Below, piece after piece: positions 25,225 through 32,694 of a stretch of 34,414 nucleotides of DNA (its first letter is position 1; each line of letters begins with the position of its first letter). The stretch comes from Spyradomonas excrementavium (GTDB lineage Bacteria > Cyanobacteriota > Vampirovibrionia > Gastranaerophilales > Gastranaerophilaceae): positions 1-34,414 of the forward strand of contig DVOA01000118.1 in NCBI GenBank assembly GCA_018714005.1. Reading direction: 5' to 3'. Under the pieces are notes generated by a model, which was not told where the DNA came from, made no database searches, and saw only the letters and a program-made list of their open reading frames with translations. The position numbers and the translations under genes were made by a program.

Positions 25225-27363
25225 ATGCAGAATTTTCAGAAAAAATTGTCCATATTTTTAGCCGCGCTGTTTTTATTTGCGAATTTGCACATAACATCTT
25301 TTGCAAGTGAGGCACAAAAAAGCAAATTTCCGGATTATGCCTACGAATTTGTTGGAAATGACAAATTTGAAAACTTCAACAGAAAAATGTTTCAGTTTAA
25401 CCTGAAGCTCAACAAATACGCAATCCGTCCGGTGCATATTCTCTGGGCATCGGTTATGCCAAAATACGGAATGGAGCGCATTCAAAGTGCATATACAAAT
25501 ATCATTTACCCCAGAAGACTTGTCAGCAGCCTGATTCAACGGGATTTCAAAACAGCGGGACACGAAACAGTAAGATTTTTAACAAATACAACAATCGGGC
25601 TCGGCGGAATGTACGACCCTGCGAAAAAACTCCTGAAAATCGAGCCCTCAACAGAAAACATGGAGCAAGCGCTTGCAAAATGCAAATGTAAGCAGGGGCC
25701 CTATCTTGTGGTGCCGGTTTTATCGGGTTCCAGCCCCAGAGGGCTTTTGGGCGGGCTTTTGGACGCCGCGCTTGACCCGTCGTGTTATATCGGCACCCCT
25801 GTGCTGGCGATGGTAAAAGCAGGAATTCTCGTAAACAGAACCTCCTACATTCAGCCTTTAACAAAAATGCTTGAAGACACTTACGCGGATCCTTATGATG
25901 TTGCGAAAAAGCTTTACGGGCTTGAAAATTACATAAAATGCAAAAATCTCGACCGTATGAGTTTTTTACAGACAAGTATCTCGTTGGCCGACGAAAACAC
26001 GCTTGCACAGGCGATAAAAGATGTCAACACACAAAGTGAACAGCTTATTAACGTCAGCAGCGCGCAGGACGCAGCAAATAAAGAAGACAAATTAGCGGTA
26101 AACGACCTTCTCAGAGGCGGTGCCAGCACCGAAGACGTAATTTTGCAAGAGGAGCTGCACCCTGATATCAGATTAGATGATTACAATCCGCAACATCCAG
26201 TGATTGACGCAATGAGGACGGCACTTTTTGAGCTGCCGGGGATTCATGATTCAATTTGGTCGGAATTTTCTCTATGGAACCGGAGCTTTGCAAGAAGAAT
26301 TAAGACAGGATATGTAAATATTGACCCTGAAAGGGAGGATTATAAATACCGTTTTATTCTGCAAAAAGACAAAAACGCCCCTGCGGCAATCATTTTCCCC
26401 TCAATCGGGGAGGGAGTAAATACTCACCACTCAGTAGTTATGGCGAAATTATTTTACGACGAAGGATACTCGGTAATAATCGAAAGCAGCCCGTTTAACT
26501 GGGAATTTATGAAAAGCATGCCAGCAGAATACCGTCCGGGCCGCCCTGCGAATGACTCTGATTACCTGAAACTGGTAACAGGAAAGGTTATTAACACTTT
26601 AGAGAAAAAATATGACTGCAAATTCAAAGACAAAATAGTAATAGGCACTTCTTTCGGTGCAATTACCGCCTTATTCCTTGCGGACAAAGAAGCACAGAAC
26701 AACACGCTGAACATCTCAAAATACATCTCAATAAATCCGCCGGTGGAGCTGCTTTATGCAATGAATGAGCTGGATAAAAACAACGAAAGCTGGAAAACAG
26801 CAGGCGAAGAGCTTAAAAAGAGGGTTGCAGTTGCGGCGGCCAAGGTTATTCAGGTGCTGAACATGGACGAAGAAAGTCCCCAAAAACGTATTGAAACCTT
26901 TGCCTTTACGCCTGATGAGGCCAGAATTATCACGGGTTTTGTGCTCCATCAAAAGCTCTCTGATCTGATTTTTACAATAGAAAATGCGCCAAAAAACAAA
27001 AAATCGGAGATTTATAAGATGGTCAATAATATGAATTACAGAGATTATGCGAAAAAATATCTTTTGGGCGAAGATATAAAAACGCTTGAAGATTTGGATT
27101 ACGAAACAAGCCTGCACTCGATTGTGCCCTATCTGAAAGAAAATGATAACTATAAAATTTATCACACTCTTGATGATTATCTTGTAAACACCCATCAATT
27201 AAGGCAACTGAAAAAATACTCGGGTGAAAAATCCCTCTTTTTCAGCAACGGTTCACACCTTGGATATTTATACAGGCCTGAATTCATAAAAGACCTGCGA
27301 GAAGAAATATCACTAAAGCCCAAAAACGTTATGAAAGAAACGGAAACTATCGGATGTAAATAA
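25225..27363 (+). CDS. MlaA-like domain fused to an alpha/beta hydrolase
   Basis: The product is 712 aa from ATG 25225 with AGAGGG upstream. Residues 1-27 are a signal peptide (ends ITSFA); there is no lipobox Cys, unlike classical MlaA. Residues about 45-250 match MlaA/VacJ: DKFENFNRKMFQFN, NIIYPRRLVSSLIQ, RFLTNTTIGLGGMYDPAKK, QGPYLVVPVLSGSSPRG. MlaA removes misplaced phospholipid from the outer leaflet of the outer membrane. After a linker, residues about 375-705 look like an alpha/beta hydrolase: strand AAIIFPSIGEG, nucleophile Ser476 in GTSFG, and a likely catalytic His678 in GSHLG; the acid residue is uncertain. I infer a two-in-one phospholipid extraction and hydrolysis protein. It stands alone after a repeat-rich gap. 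Confidence 0.8.
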   Translation: MQNFQKKLSIFLAALFLFANLHITSFASEAQKSKFPDYAYEFVGNDKFENFNRKMFQFNLKLNKYAIRPVHILWASVMPKYGMERIQSAYTNIIYPRRLVSSLIQRDFKTAGHETVRFLTNTTIGLGGMYDPAKKLLKIEPSTENMEQALAKCKCKQGPYLVVPVLSGSSPRGLLGGLLDAALDPSCYIGTPVLAMVKAGILVNRTSYIQPLTKMLEDTYADPYDVAKKLYGLENYIKCKNLDRMSFLQTSISLADENTLAQAIKDVNTQSEQLINVSSAQDAANKEDKLAVNDLLRGGASTEDVILQEELHPDIRLDDYNPQHPVIDAMRTALFELPGIHDSIWSEFSLWNRSFARRIKTGYVNIDPEREDYKYRFILQKDKNAPAAIIFPSIGEGVNTHHSVVMAKLFYDEGYSVIIESSPFNWEFMKSMPAEYRPGRPANDSDYLKLVTGKVINTLEKKYDCKFKDKIVIGTSFGAITALFLADKEAQNNTLNISKYISINPPVELLYAMNELDKNNESWKTAGEELKKRVAVAAAKVIQVLNMDEESPQKRIETFAFTPDEARIITGFVLHQKLSDLIFTIENAPKNKKSEIYKMVNNMNYRDYAKKYLLGEDIKTLEDLDYETSLHSIVPYLKENDNYKIYHTLDDYLVNTHQLRQLKKYSGEKSLFFSNGSHLGYLYRPEFIKDLREEISLKPKNVMKETETIGCK

Positions 27364-27523
27364 TATACTTTACAAATTTTCCGATGTATTTTAAATTCTC
27401 CGGTCAGGCAGTTTTTTTTACCCGGACAAAATAGACAGACGACTAATTGCAGGGCAAGTTATTTTTTCTTTTAATATAATCAAATCTTTTTCATACTTCC
27501 AACTATTCTTAATTCCAGACAGG

Positions 27524-27555
27524 CGGGCTTTTACACCAAAAGCCCGTTTTTTTTT
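27524..27555 (+). terminator. Strong intrinsic terminator
   Basis: CGGGCTTTT (27524-27532) and AAAAGCCCG (27538-27546) enclose a five-nt loop and are followed by nine T. It lies 160 nt after the MlaA-hydrolase stop. A TATAAT at 27475-27480 shortly before it could start a separate short RNA. Elsewhere the gap 27364-27690 shows only AT-rich sequence and the ribosome site AGGA for the next gene. Confidence 0.88.
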
Positions 27556-27690
27556 ACACAAGAAAAAATACATAAATAAAGTAGCCAAAGTGAAGTTAAA
27601 TTTTTCTTAAATTATTTTTTTATGTAATAATCTCATGATATCAACAAATTTATACAATATTATTTTTCTGCACTGATAGGATATGCAAAA

Positions 27691-28743
27691 ATGAATGCAA
27701 TAAAATCGATTCAAACGTACAAACCTGCCTTTTGGGGCTCAAAAAAAACACCCCCGAAAAAAGAACATAGACAAGACAATAAAGAAAACAACAAATCCTC
27801 GTTGATAATGAGCGGATTGACTGCTGCGGCGGCTGTTGGCGCAGCTATAGTGATTATTAACAACCAAAAACCAAAGGCCGCTGAAATAGTAAAACAGGAG
27901 TTGAACACATTCGCGGATTTTCTCCAAAAAGCCCGGGAATCCGGCCTAAACAAGTCCGAAGACTATTTAAAAAACTGTATAGACGCAAATATCCTAGGAA
28001 CAGGCGCAAATTCAAAAGTTTACAAATTCACAAACCCGTTAATGAAAAACTGGGCAATAAAAATTGACACAAAGCACGGAGATTTTATGGAAAGCTTTTC
28101 AAAATCTCTACAGCAGGTCGAAGATGAGTTTTCAGGGCTGAACATGGGACAGGAAATCGCAAAAATAGGCGACAGGGTACATATTTTAAAGAGAATTAAC
28201 GGAAAACCCCACTCAATTCCCGACTGGTCAACCCATAGGAGAAGCAAAGTGCCGATAAAACAGGAAGAAGCTGTTGATTTTCTTTCCGATGTAAAAAAAA
28301 TCGCCGGATTTCCACAGGAAGCTTTCAACGAATACGCAAAAAAGCTGAAAGTTCTTGACGAAAAGGGTTACAAAGCTGACAGTTTTAATCCGAATAATTA
28401 TCTTATTGATTTTGAAAAACAACATTTTTACATAATCGATGCGTACAAATACGATGTTGACGCACATCTGAACACAAAATACGATTTATTCTGCCCGCTT
28501 GTTGATTATCCGAACTTTGAAAGATTTTATCAGGTTATGGATGACGCAGGCAAAGCCGAATTTCTTAGCACAACAAAAACCCTTTTTGATAAATGCACCA
28601 TTGCTGCAGAAAATCAGGGCTTGAATACATCGGAAAATGTCTTCCGGGAGTTTATCGCAAGAATTGACAGCAGAGAGGGGAACGGCGGAATGTACACAAA
28701 CAGCTACAATGCAATGAAAAAGATTTGCGGTGCTGTTTTGTAA
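27691..28743 (+). CDS. Membrane-anchored protein-kinase-like protein
   Basis: The product is 350 aa. Residues 1-36 are a polar, Lys/Pro-rich leader with PAFWG at 12-16. Residues about 37-57 form a membrane segment (MSGLTAAAAVGAAIVII). A kinase-like fold follows: glycine loop GTGANSKVYKF (103-113), ATP-anchoring Lys124 in WAIKID, a catalytic-loop equivalent Asp230 then Asn235 (ADSFNPNNYL), and a metal-binding Asp250 in FYIID. The order and spacing fit an atypical protein or small-molecule kinase; HRD and DFG are not canonical. The target is unknown. Because of the leader and helix, which side of the membrane the kinase lies on is unclear. No operon partner. Confidence 0.7.
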   Translation: MNAIKSIQTYKPAFWGSKKTPPKKEHRQDNKENNKSSLIMSGLTAAAAVGAAIVIINNQKPKAAEIVKQELNTFADFLQKARESGLNKSEDYLKNCIDANILGTGANSKVYKFTNPLMKNWAIKIDTKHGDFMESFSKSLQQVEDEFSGLNMGQEIAKIGDRVHILKRINGKPHSIPDWSTHRRSKVPIKQEEAVDFLSDVKKIAGFPQEAFNEYAKKLKVLDEKGYKADSFNPNNYLIDFEKQHFYIIDAYKYDVDAHLNTKYDLFCPLVDYPNFERFYQVMDDAGKAEFLSTTKTLFDKCTIAAENQGLNTSENVFREFIARIDSREGNGGMYTNSYNAMKKICGAVL

Positions 28744-28754
28744 TGGCCAAAGTT

Positions 28755-28784
28755 TGTAGGTTGGGCAAGTATGCCCAACCTACA
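28755..28784. repeat. Perfect 12-bp inverted repeat (TGTAGGTTGGGC)
   Basis: TGTAGGTTGGGC (28755-28766) and its reverse complement (28773-28784) have a six-nt loop. There is no T run. It is REP-like and lies 11 nt after the kinase-like gene. Confidence 0.7.
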
Positions 28785-28827
28785 TTAAAAAAATTACTCA
28801 AAAACACTGTTCACCATTTGCATAAAC

Positions 28828-28855
28828 AAAAAAGAAACCTTTCGGTTTCTTTTTT
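28828..28855. terminator. Terminator of the tRNA-Thr-Thr-Tyr operon
   Basis: AAAAAAGAAACC and GGTTTCTTTTTT enclose a TTTC loop. It is symmetric, so it can end both the minus-strand tRNA transcript and the plus-strand kinase-like transcript. Confidence 0.85.
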
Positions 28856-28859
28856 AATT

Positions 28860-28942
28860 TGGGCAGGGGTGGATTCGAACCACCGTACCCTCGCGGGAAC
28901 AGATTTACAGTCTGTCGCCTTTAGCCACTCGGCCACCTACCC
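28860..28942 (-). tRNA. tRNA-Tyr (anticodon GTA)
   Basis: This class II tRNA with a long variable arm starts GGGTAGGTGGCCGAGTGGC and has anticodon loop CUGUAAA with anticodon GUA. The acceptor stem GGGUAGG/CCUGCCC has one G-U. The discriminator is A and no CCA is encoded, so CCA must be added enzymatically. Confidence 0.96.
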
Positions 28943-28979
28943 GTATTTAATTGTCATTTCGTCACCTTTTGTGAAAAAT

Positions 28980-29051
28980 TGCCTTCGACGAGATTTGAAC
29001 TCGTGACCTCTCCCTTACCAAGGGAGTGCGCTACCCCTGTGCTACGAAGGC
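28980..29051 (-). tRNA. tRNA-Thr (anticodon GGT)
   Basis: The acceptor is GCCUUCG/CGAAGGC with discriminator A. The anticodon stem CUCCC/GGGAG encloses loop UUGGUAA with anticodon GGU. The T-arm has AGUUCAAAUCU. No CCA is encoded. Confidence 0.96.
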
Positions 29052-29104
29052 CTGGCTTCCCTGAGTTTTGGGAGGTGAAAACTCCACACACCCGGTGAAA
29101 AAAA

Positions 29105-29176
29105 TGCCGAAGATAGGAATCGAACCTACAACCTACGGTTTACAAAACCGTTGCTCTACCATTGAGCCACTTCGGC
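29105..29176 (-). tRNA. tRNA-Thr (anticodon TGT)
   Basis: The acceptor starts GCCGAAG and closes with CUUCGGC. The anticodon stem ACGGU/ACCGU encloses loop UUUGUAA with anticodon UGU. The discriminator is A and no CCA is encoded. First tRNA of the three-gene operon. Confidence 0.96.
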
Positions 29177-29188
29177 TTGCGTATATTA

Positions 29189-29217
29189 ATAATATTAAGG
29201 ATATGAAATTTAGTCAA
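29189..29217 (-). promoter_or_regulatory. Promoter of the tRNA-Thr-Thr-Tyr operon
   Basis: On the minus strand, TTGACT (29217-29212) and TATTAT (29194-29189) are spaced by exactly 17 bp. The -35 box overlaps the end of the TPR-glycosyltransferase gene. Confidence 0.65.
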
Positions 29218-30799
29218 GTGCTTTGTCAATTCTTTTGACAACTTCTTCCCAATCGCCCTCTTTTTCCTGCTTAAAAAGCGTAAAATTAGGGTACCAGGGC
29301 GTTTTTTCCGTATCGGAAAACCATCGCCACTCGGAAGAATAAGGCAAAAGAAGATAAGTCTTCACGCCCAGAGCCCCCGCCAGATGCGCAATCCCCGTAT
29401 CAATCGTAATCAGCAAATCCAGATTCATCAAAGCTCCGGCAGTGTCAGAAAAACTGTTCAATTCCGGCTCCAGATTAACAATTTTCGGAAAATCCGCAAT
29501 CTGGTTCAAAGAATCGCCCTTTTCGAGCGAATAAAATTCAATATCGTCATGCCCGAACAAAGGCTCAAGTTTTTTGAGCGGAATTGCGCGATTTTTAAAG
29601 ACTTTTGGATTTCCCTGCCAGAAAAGCCCTATTTTTCTCCTGTCCGTATCAAAATACCTTTCCTTGAAGAACGAAATTCGCTCTTCAGGAGCACAAAGAT
29701 AAGACTCAAAAGCCGGAATATGCTCAAAATCCATGCCCAAATTATAATGAAGCTCCATTATGTTCACAGAATAGTCATAAGGCGTAAAATCCTGCTCGGG
29801 GAGCATTACAGTCAAATCAGGAAAGTTGAATTTGAACAAATCCAAAAGTCCGGGATAAACAAGCAGCTTAATTTCCTTGAACCAGCCCTCCAAATAACGC
29901 AAATACCGGCAAAACATAAGCTGGTCGCCATGCCCTCCGTCAAAGTGAATCAAAAGCGTCTTATCCGGATGTTTTTTGCCGTCCCATGGATTTTTGTACT
30001 GCGCACGGAGCTTGGGATTCCGTTTTACATAATATTTGTACCCGTTATGAAAATCTTTTTTAGAAAGATAGCTCATCCCGAGGCTGACTTTGCTCTCAAT
30101 GCTGTCAGGCTTCATCAGGAGCGCTTTTTTCAGGAGTTCTATTGAACCGTCAAAATCCCGGAGCTTTCTAAACAGCACTCCGAGGTTGTGAAATGCCTCA
30201 TAATTTTTTCTGACCTTCAAAGAACGCTCATAACAGCATTTTGCCTTGCAAAACTCGCCGATTCCCTCGTAGCAAAGCCCCTCATTGTTCATCGCAATAT
30301 AATCATCAGGCACAAGTTGGATTGATTTTTCGTAAAATTCTATGGCTTTTTCATATTCCTTATGGGTTTTGTAAAGGCTGGCGATTTTTCTGACGCAATC
30401 AATATCATCCGGCCGAAATTCGTGGATTTTTTCCAGATGAACAAGAACTTTGTCGAACATCCCCAGTTTTTCATAACATTTTTGTGCCTGTTCATGCGCA
30501 TGGAGGGTTTCTTCTTTTTCAAGCGCTTTTTCGTAATTTTGTGCGGCTTTGAGGAATTCTCCTTTGCAAAACCAGCCCAGAGCGTAATTTTCAAGGTAAG
30601 GCGCGCATGGATTCAGCTCAACAGCCTGCTCAAGATGTTTCAAAGCCGAATCAGTTTCCCCTTTTTGGAGCAAAAGCACCCCCATAAGGTTCAAAACCGC
30701 GCTGTTCAAAGGCTCTTTTTCAAGTATTTCAGCATAAGCCTGTCGGGCTTTGTCGAGTTCTCCTGTTTGGTGAAGTTTTACGGCCTGCTCAAAGTTCAT
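29210..30799 (-). CDS. TPR protein with C-terminal glycosyltransferase-like domain
   Basis: The product is 529 aa. Residues about 1-270 hold roughly seven tetratricopeptide repeats (for example NLMGVLLLQKGETDSALKHL and IAMNNEGLCYEGIGEFCKA). Residues about 280-529 form a GT9/GT41-like domain, with FDGGHGDQLMFCRYL near its start and the donor-site LLITIDTGIAHLAGALGVKTYLLLP near the end. Such TPR-GT proteins glycosylate proteins or glycans in the cytoplasm. The ATG lies 2 nt after the stop of the upstream gene, with no clear ribosome site, so translation is probably coupled. Substrate unknown. Confidence 0.82.
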   Translation of the reverse strand: MNFEQAVKLHQTGELDKARQAYAEILEKEPLNSAVLNLMGVLLLQKGETDSALKHLEQAVELNPCAPYLENYALGWFCKGEFLKAAQNYEKALEKEETLHAHEQAQKCYEKLGMFDKVLVHLEKIHEFRPDDIDCVRKIASLYKTHKEYEKAIEFYEKSIQLVPDDYIAMNNEGLCYEGIGEFCKAKCCYERSLKVRKNYEAFHNLGVLFRKLRDFDGSIELLKKALLMKPDSIESKVSLGMSYLSKKDFHNGYKYYVKRNPKLRAQYKNPWDGKKHPDKTLLIHFDGGHGDQLMFCRYLRYLEGWFKEIKLLVYPGLLDLFKFNFPDLTVMLPEQDFTPYDYSVNIMELHYNLGMDFEHIPAFESYLCAPEERISFFKERYFDTDRRKIGLFWQGNPKVFKNRAIPLKKLEPLFGHDDIEFYSLEKGDSLNQIADFPKIVNLEPELNSFSDTAGALMNLDLLITIDTGIAHLAGALGVKTYLLLPYSSEWRWFSDTEKTPWYPNFTLFKQEKEGDWEEVVKRIDKALD

Positions 30800-30801
30800 T
30801 G

Positions 30802-31488
30802 TTAAATCTTAATTTTGCCTGTACGCTCTTCGTGATAGATTCCGCCGCCGCAGATTGTTTCAATGACCTTCAGGAGGAATTCTCTGGGTGCGTCCATCTG
30901 ATTTATGTAAAATTCTCTGTTTCCGAGGTGATTTATCTTGATAATGCCGATTTTTGTCTTGTCAGCGGGGATAAACAGCGACGCTACTTCCTGTTCAAGG
31001 ATAGCGTCAATATCATGCTCGGAATCTTCGTTAACAATTTCGTGGAAATTGCCTTTCATCGCAATAATTCTTCCGGAAATCATCGGAGCTTCCTCAACAC
31101 CGCGGTTAAGCGCCTGCGGCTGGTTGTTCCATTTTGTTGTAAAGCTGATTGTGTGCCACAAAATATGCAAAACAAGCACGGTTCCGGTTGAATCCGTTTC
31201 AAAAAAGATATTTTCCGTAGAAATCCCTCTTGCGCCGAAAGACTGCTTCAAATAATCGACAACAGCCTGCATATTATCAGCAATTTTAATGAAAATCTCC
31301 TGCGTATTTATCAACGAATGCTGATATTCAAGAAACTGCTGGTACATATGCGTGGAAACAAGGTTTATGCGCTCCTGTATAACAGAAGATTTTCTTATTG
31401 ATGTTTCCAAATTATCAAAGCTGTCGAAATTGCTTTCCAAAATTCTCTCTTTATCTCTTTTTAGTTCGGGAGGGCTCTCCCATACCAA
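30802..31488 (-). CDS. Hypothetical cytoplasmic protein paired with TPR-GT
   Basis: The product is up to 228 aa from TTG 31488; a second TTG at 31440 with a GAGAG site upstream would remove 16 residues, so the start is uncertain. Residues about 20-90 are helical, possibly coiled coil (MYQQFLEYQHSLINTQEIF). The rest is mixed alpha/beta with GTVLVLHILWHTISFTTKW. No signal peptide, membrane segment or named family is recognised. The gene is coupled to the TPR-glycosyltransferase gene, which suggests a joint role. Confidence 0.65.
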   Translation of the reverse strand: MVWESPPELKRDKERILESNFDSFDNLETSIRKSSVIQERINLVSTHMYQQFLEYQHSLINTQEIFIKIADNMQAVVDYLKQSFGARGISTENIFFETDSTGTVLVLHILWHTISFTTKWNNQPQALNRGVEEAPMISGRIIAMKGNFHEIVNEDSEHDIDAILEQEVASLFIPADKTKIGIIKINHLGNREFYINQMDAPREFLLKVIETICGGGIYHEERTGKIKI

Positions 31489-31616
31489 TATTGTATATAA
31501 AAATTTACAAAAAGGGTATAATTTAGGGAGATATTTTACAATATAATATACTTATATAATTATTTGTTCAGATAGTCAACTTTTAAGAAAACTTAATGTT
31601 TTAGAGGGGTTAATTA

Positions 31617-32567
31617 ATGAAAATCGTTGTTGCAGGATACGGTCAAATGCTCTCAAACCTCGTTCTCGGCGCTCAGGAAGCCGGCCACAGGGTAATAGGC
31701 GTTCTTCGCTACGAAAGAACAAAATACAACCCTCTGATTCTCTTTTTCAAAGATATTTTTGCGCCCGGCACGGATTTTTCGTTCATAAAGGGGCTGAATA
31801 TCTATGACATTAAGGCAAAAAGCATTAATTCGGAACAATTCAAAAAAGAGGTGCTAAAACTCAATCCTGACATACTTCTCGTGGGTTCGTGGAGTGAAAA
31901 GCTCAAAAAAGAAACAATAAATCTGCCAAAACTCGCCGCAATCAACTGCCATCCCTCGCTTTTGCCAAAATATAGAGGCCCGAATCCTTACGCACGGGTA
32001 ATTATGAATGGCGAGGCGCAAAGCGGGATTACCCTGCACCTTATTGATGAAAATTACGATTCCGGCCCTATTCTTATGCAAAAAACCGTCAAAATTTCAA
32101 AGACAGAAACAGGCGGAACGCTTAAAAATAAATGCTGTCAGGCTGCACGTGAGGCGATTGGCGAGCTTTTAAACAACATGAACACGGAAATCGTCATCCC
32201 GATTCAGCAGAACGAAAAAGAAGCGACTTATTTCGGTCAAATCGGGGTGGAGGATATTCTTATAGACTTTGAAAAAACGGCTGATGAGATAGATTGCCGG
32301 ATAAGAGGGCTCAGGCCGTGGCAATCATCCTACATTCCGCACAAAAACGTGTTTTTTAAGGTTCAATCGTGCGAAATCACACCCAACAACACTCAATACA
32401 CAAAACCCGGCACAATTGTTGCAAAAAGCAAAAACAGTTTATCAGTGATTTGCGGCGACAATAAGGTTCTTATCTTCAAAAATGCGGTTCTTCACGGCGG
32501 AATAAGAAAGCCGCTGACGAATTTTTACATAAATACTTTTGTGAGGACAGGGGATTTGGCGTTTTAG
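31617..32567 (+). CDS. Formyltransferase (methionyl-tRNA formyltransferase-like)
   Basis: The product is 316 aa from ATG 31617 with AGAGGGG upstream. The N-terminal formyltransferase fold uses 10-formyl-THF. The catalytic residues are visible in INCHPSLLPKYRGPNP (Asn, His) and LIDENYDSGPI (Asp). The C-terminal third (from about residue 215) is Fmt_C-like, with IDCRIRGLRPWQSSY. The length equals typical Fmt. However, the N-terminus starts AGYGQMLSNLVLGAQ rather than the usual Fmt FMGTPxFA pattern, and there is no def gene nearby. A sugar N-formyltransferase for surface glycan is therefore a real alternative. The short region 31489-31616 holds AT-rich divergent promoters (TATAAT at 31542-31547 and 31555-31560). 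Confidence 0.8.
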   Translation: MKIVVAGYGQMLSNLVLGAQEAGHRVIGVLRYERTKYNPLILFFKDIFAPGTDFSFIKGLNIYDIKAKSINSEQFKKEVLKLNPDILLVGSWSEKLKKETINLPKLAAINCHPSLLPKYRGPNPYARVIMNGEAQSGITLHLIDENYDSGPILMQKTVKISKTETGGTLKNKCCQAAREAIGELLNNMNTEIVIPIQQNEKEATYFGQIGVEDILIDFEKTADEIDCRIRGLRPWQSSYIPHKNVFFKVQSCEITPNNTQYTKPGTIVAKSKNSLSVICGDNKVLIFKNAVLHGGIRKPLTNFYINTFVRTGDLAF

Positions 32568-32584
32568 GCGGAAGTCGGGTTTCC

Positions 32585-32631
32585 GCAGGGGCACAAGGTC
32601 GCAGGGGCACAAGGTCGCAGGGGCTCAGGGG
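32585..32631. repeat. 16-bp tandem repeat, two and a half copies
   Basis: GCAGGGGCACAAGGTC occurs at 32585-32600 and 32601-32616. A partial third copy GCAGGGGCTCAGGGG follows. No coding frame uses it. Confidence 0.75.
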
Positions 32632-32658
32632 CGCCTAAATTACGCCATTTTTTCGTCA

Positions 32659-32677
32659 CCCTGAACTTGGTTCAGGG
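32659..32677. repeat. Inverted repeat CCCTGAAC / GTTCAGGG
   Basis: An eight-base stem with TTG loop in the sequence context TCACCCTGAACTTGG, a common type of dispersed bacterial palindrome. It may also help terminate the convergent genes on either side. Confidence 0.65.
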
Positions 32678-32694
32678 TCGCAAGGGCGTGGAAA

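Noticed and set aside
28725..29006. Plus-strand 93-aa frame with GVDSNHRTLAGTDLQS
   Set aside because: It is the complement of tRNA-Tyr, a common annotation artefact.
29052..29104. Fourth tRNA between the two tRNA-Thr genes
   Set aside because: The spacer has only a weak hairpin and no cloverleaf.
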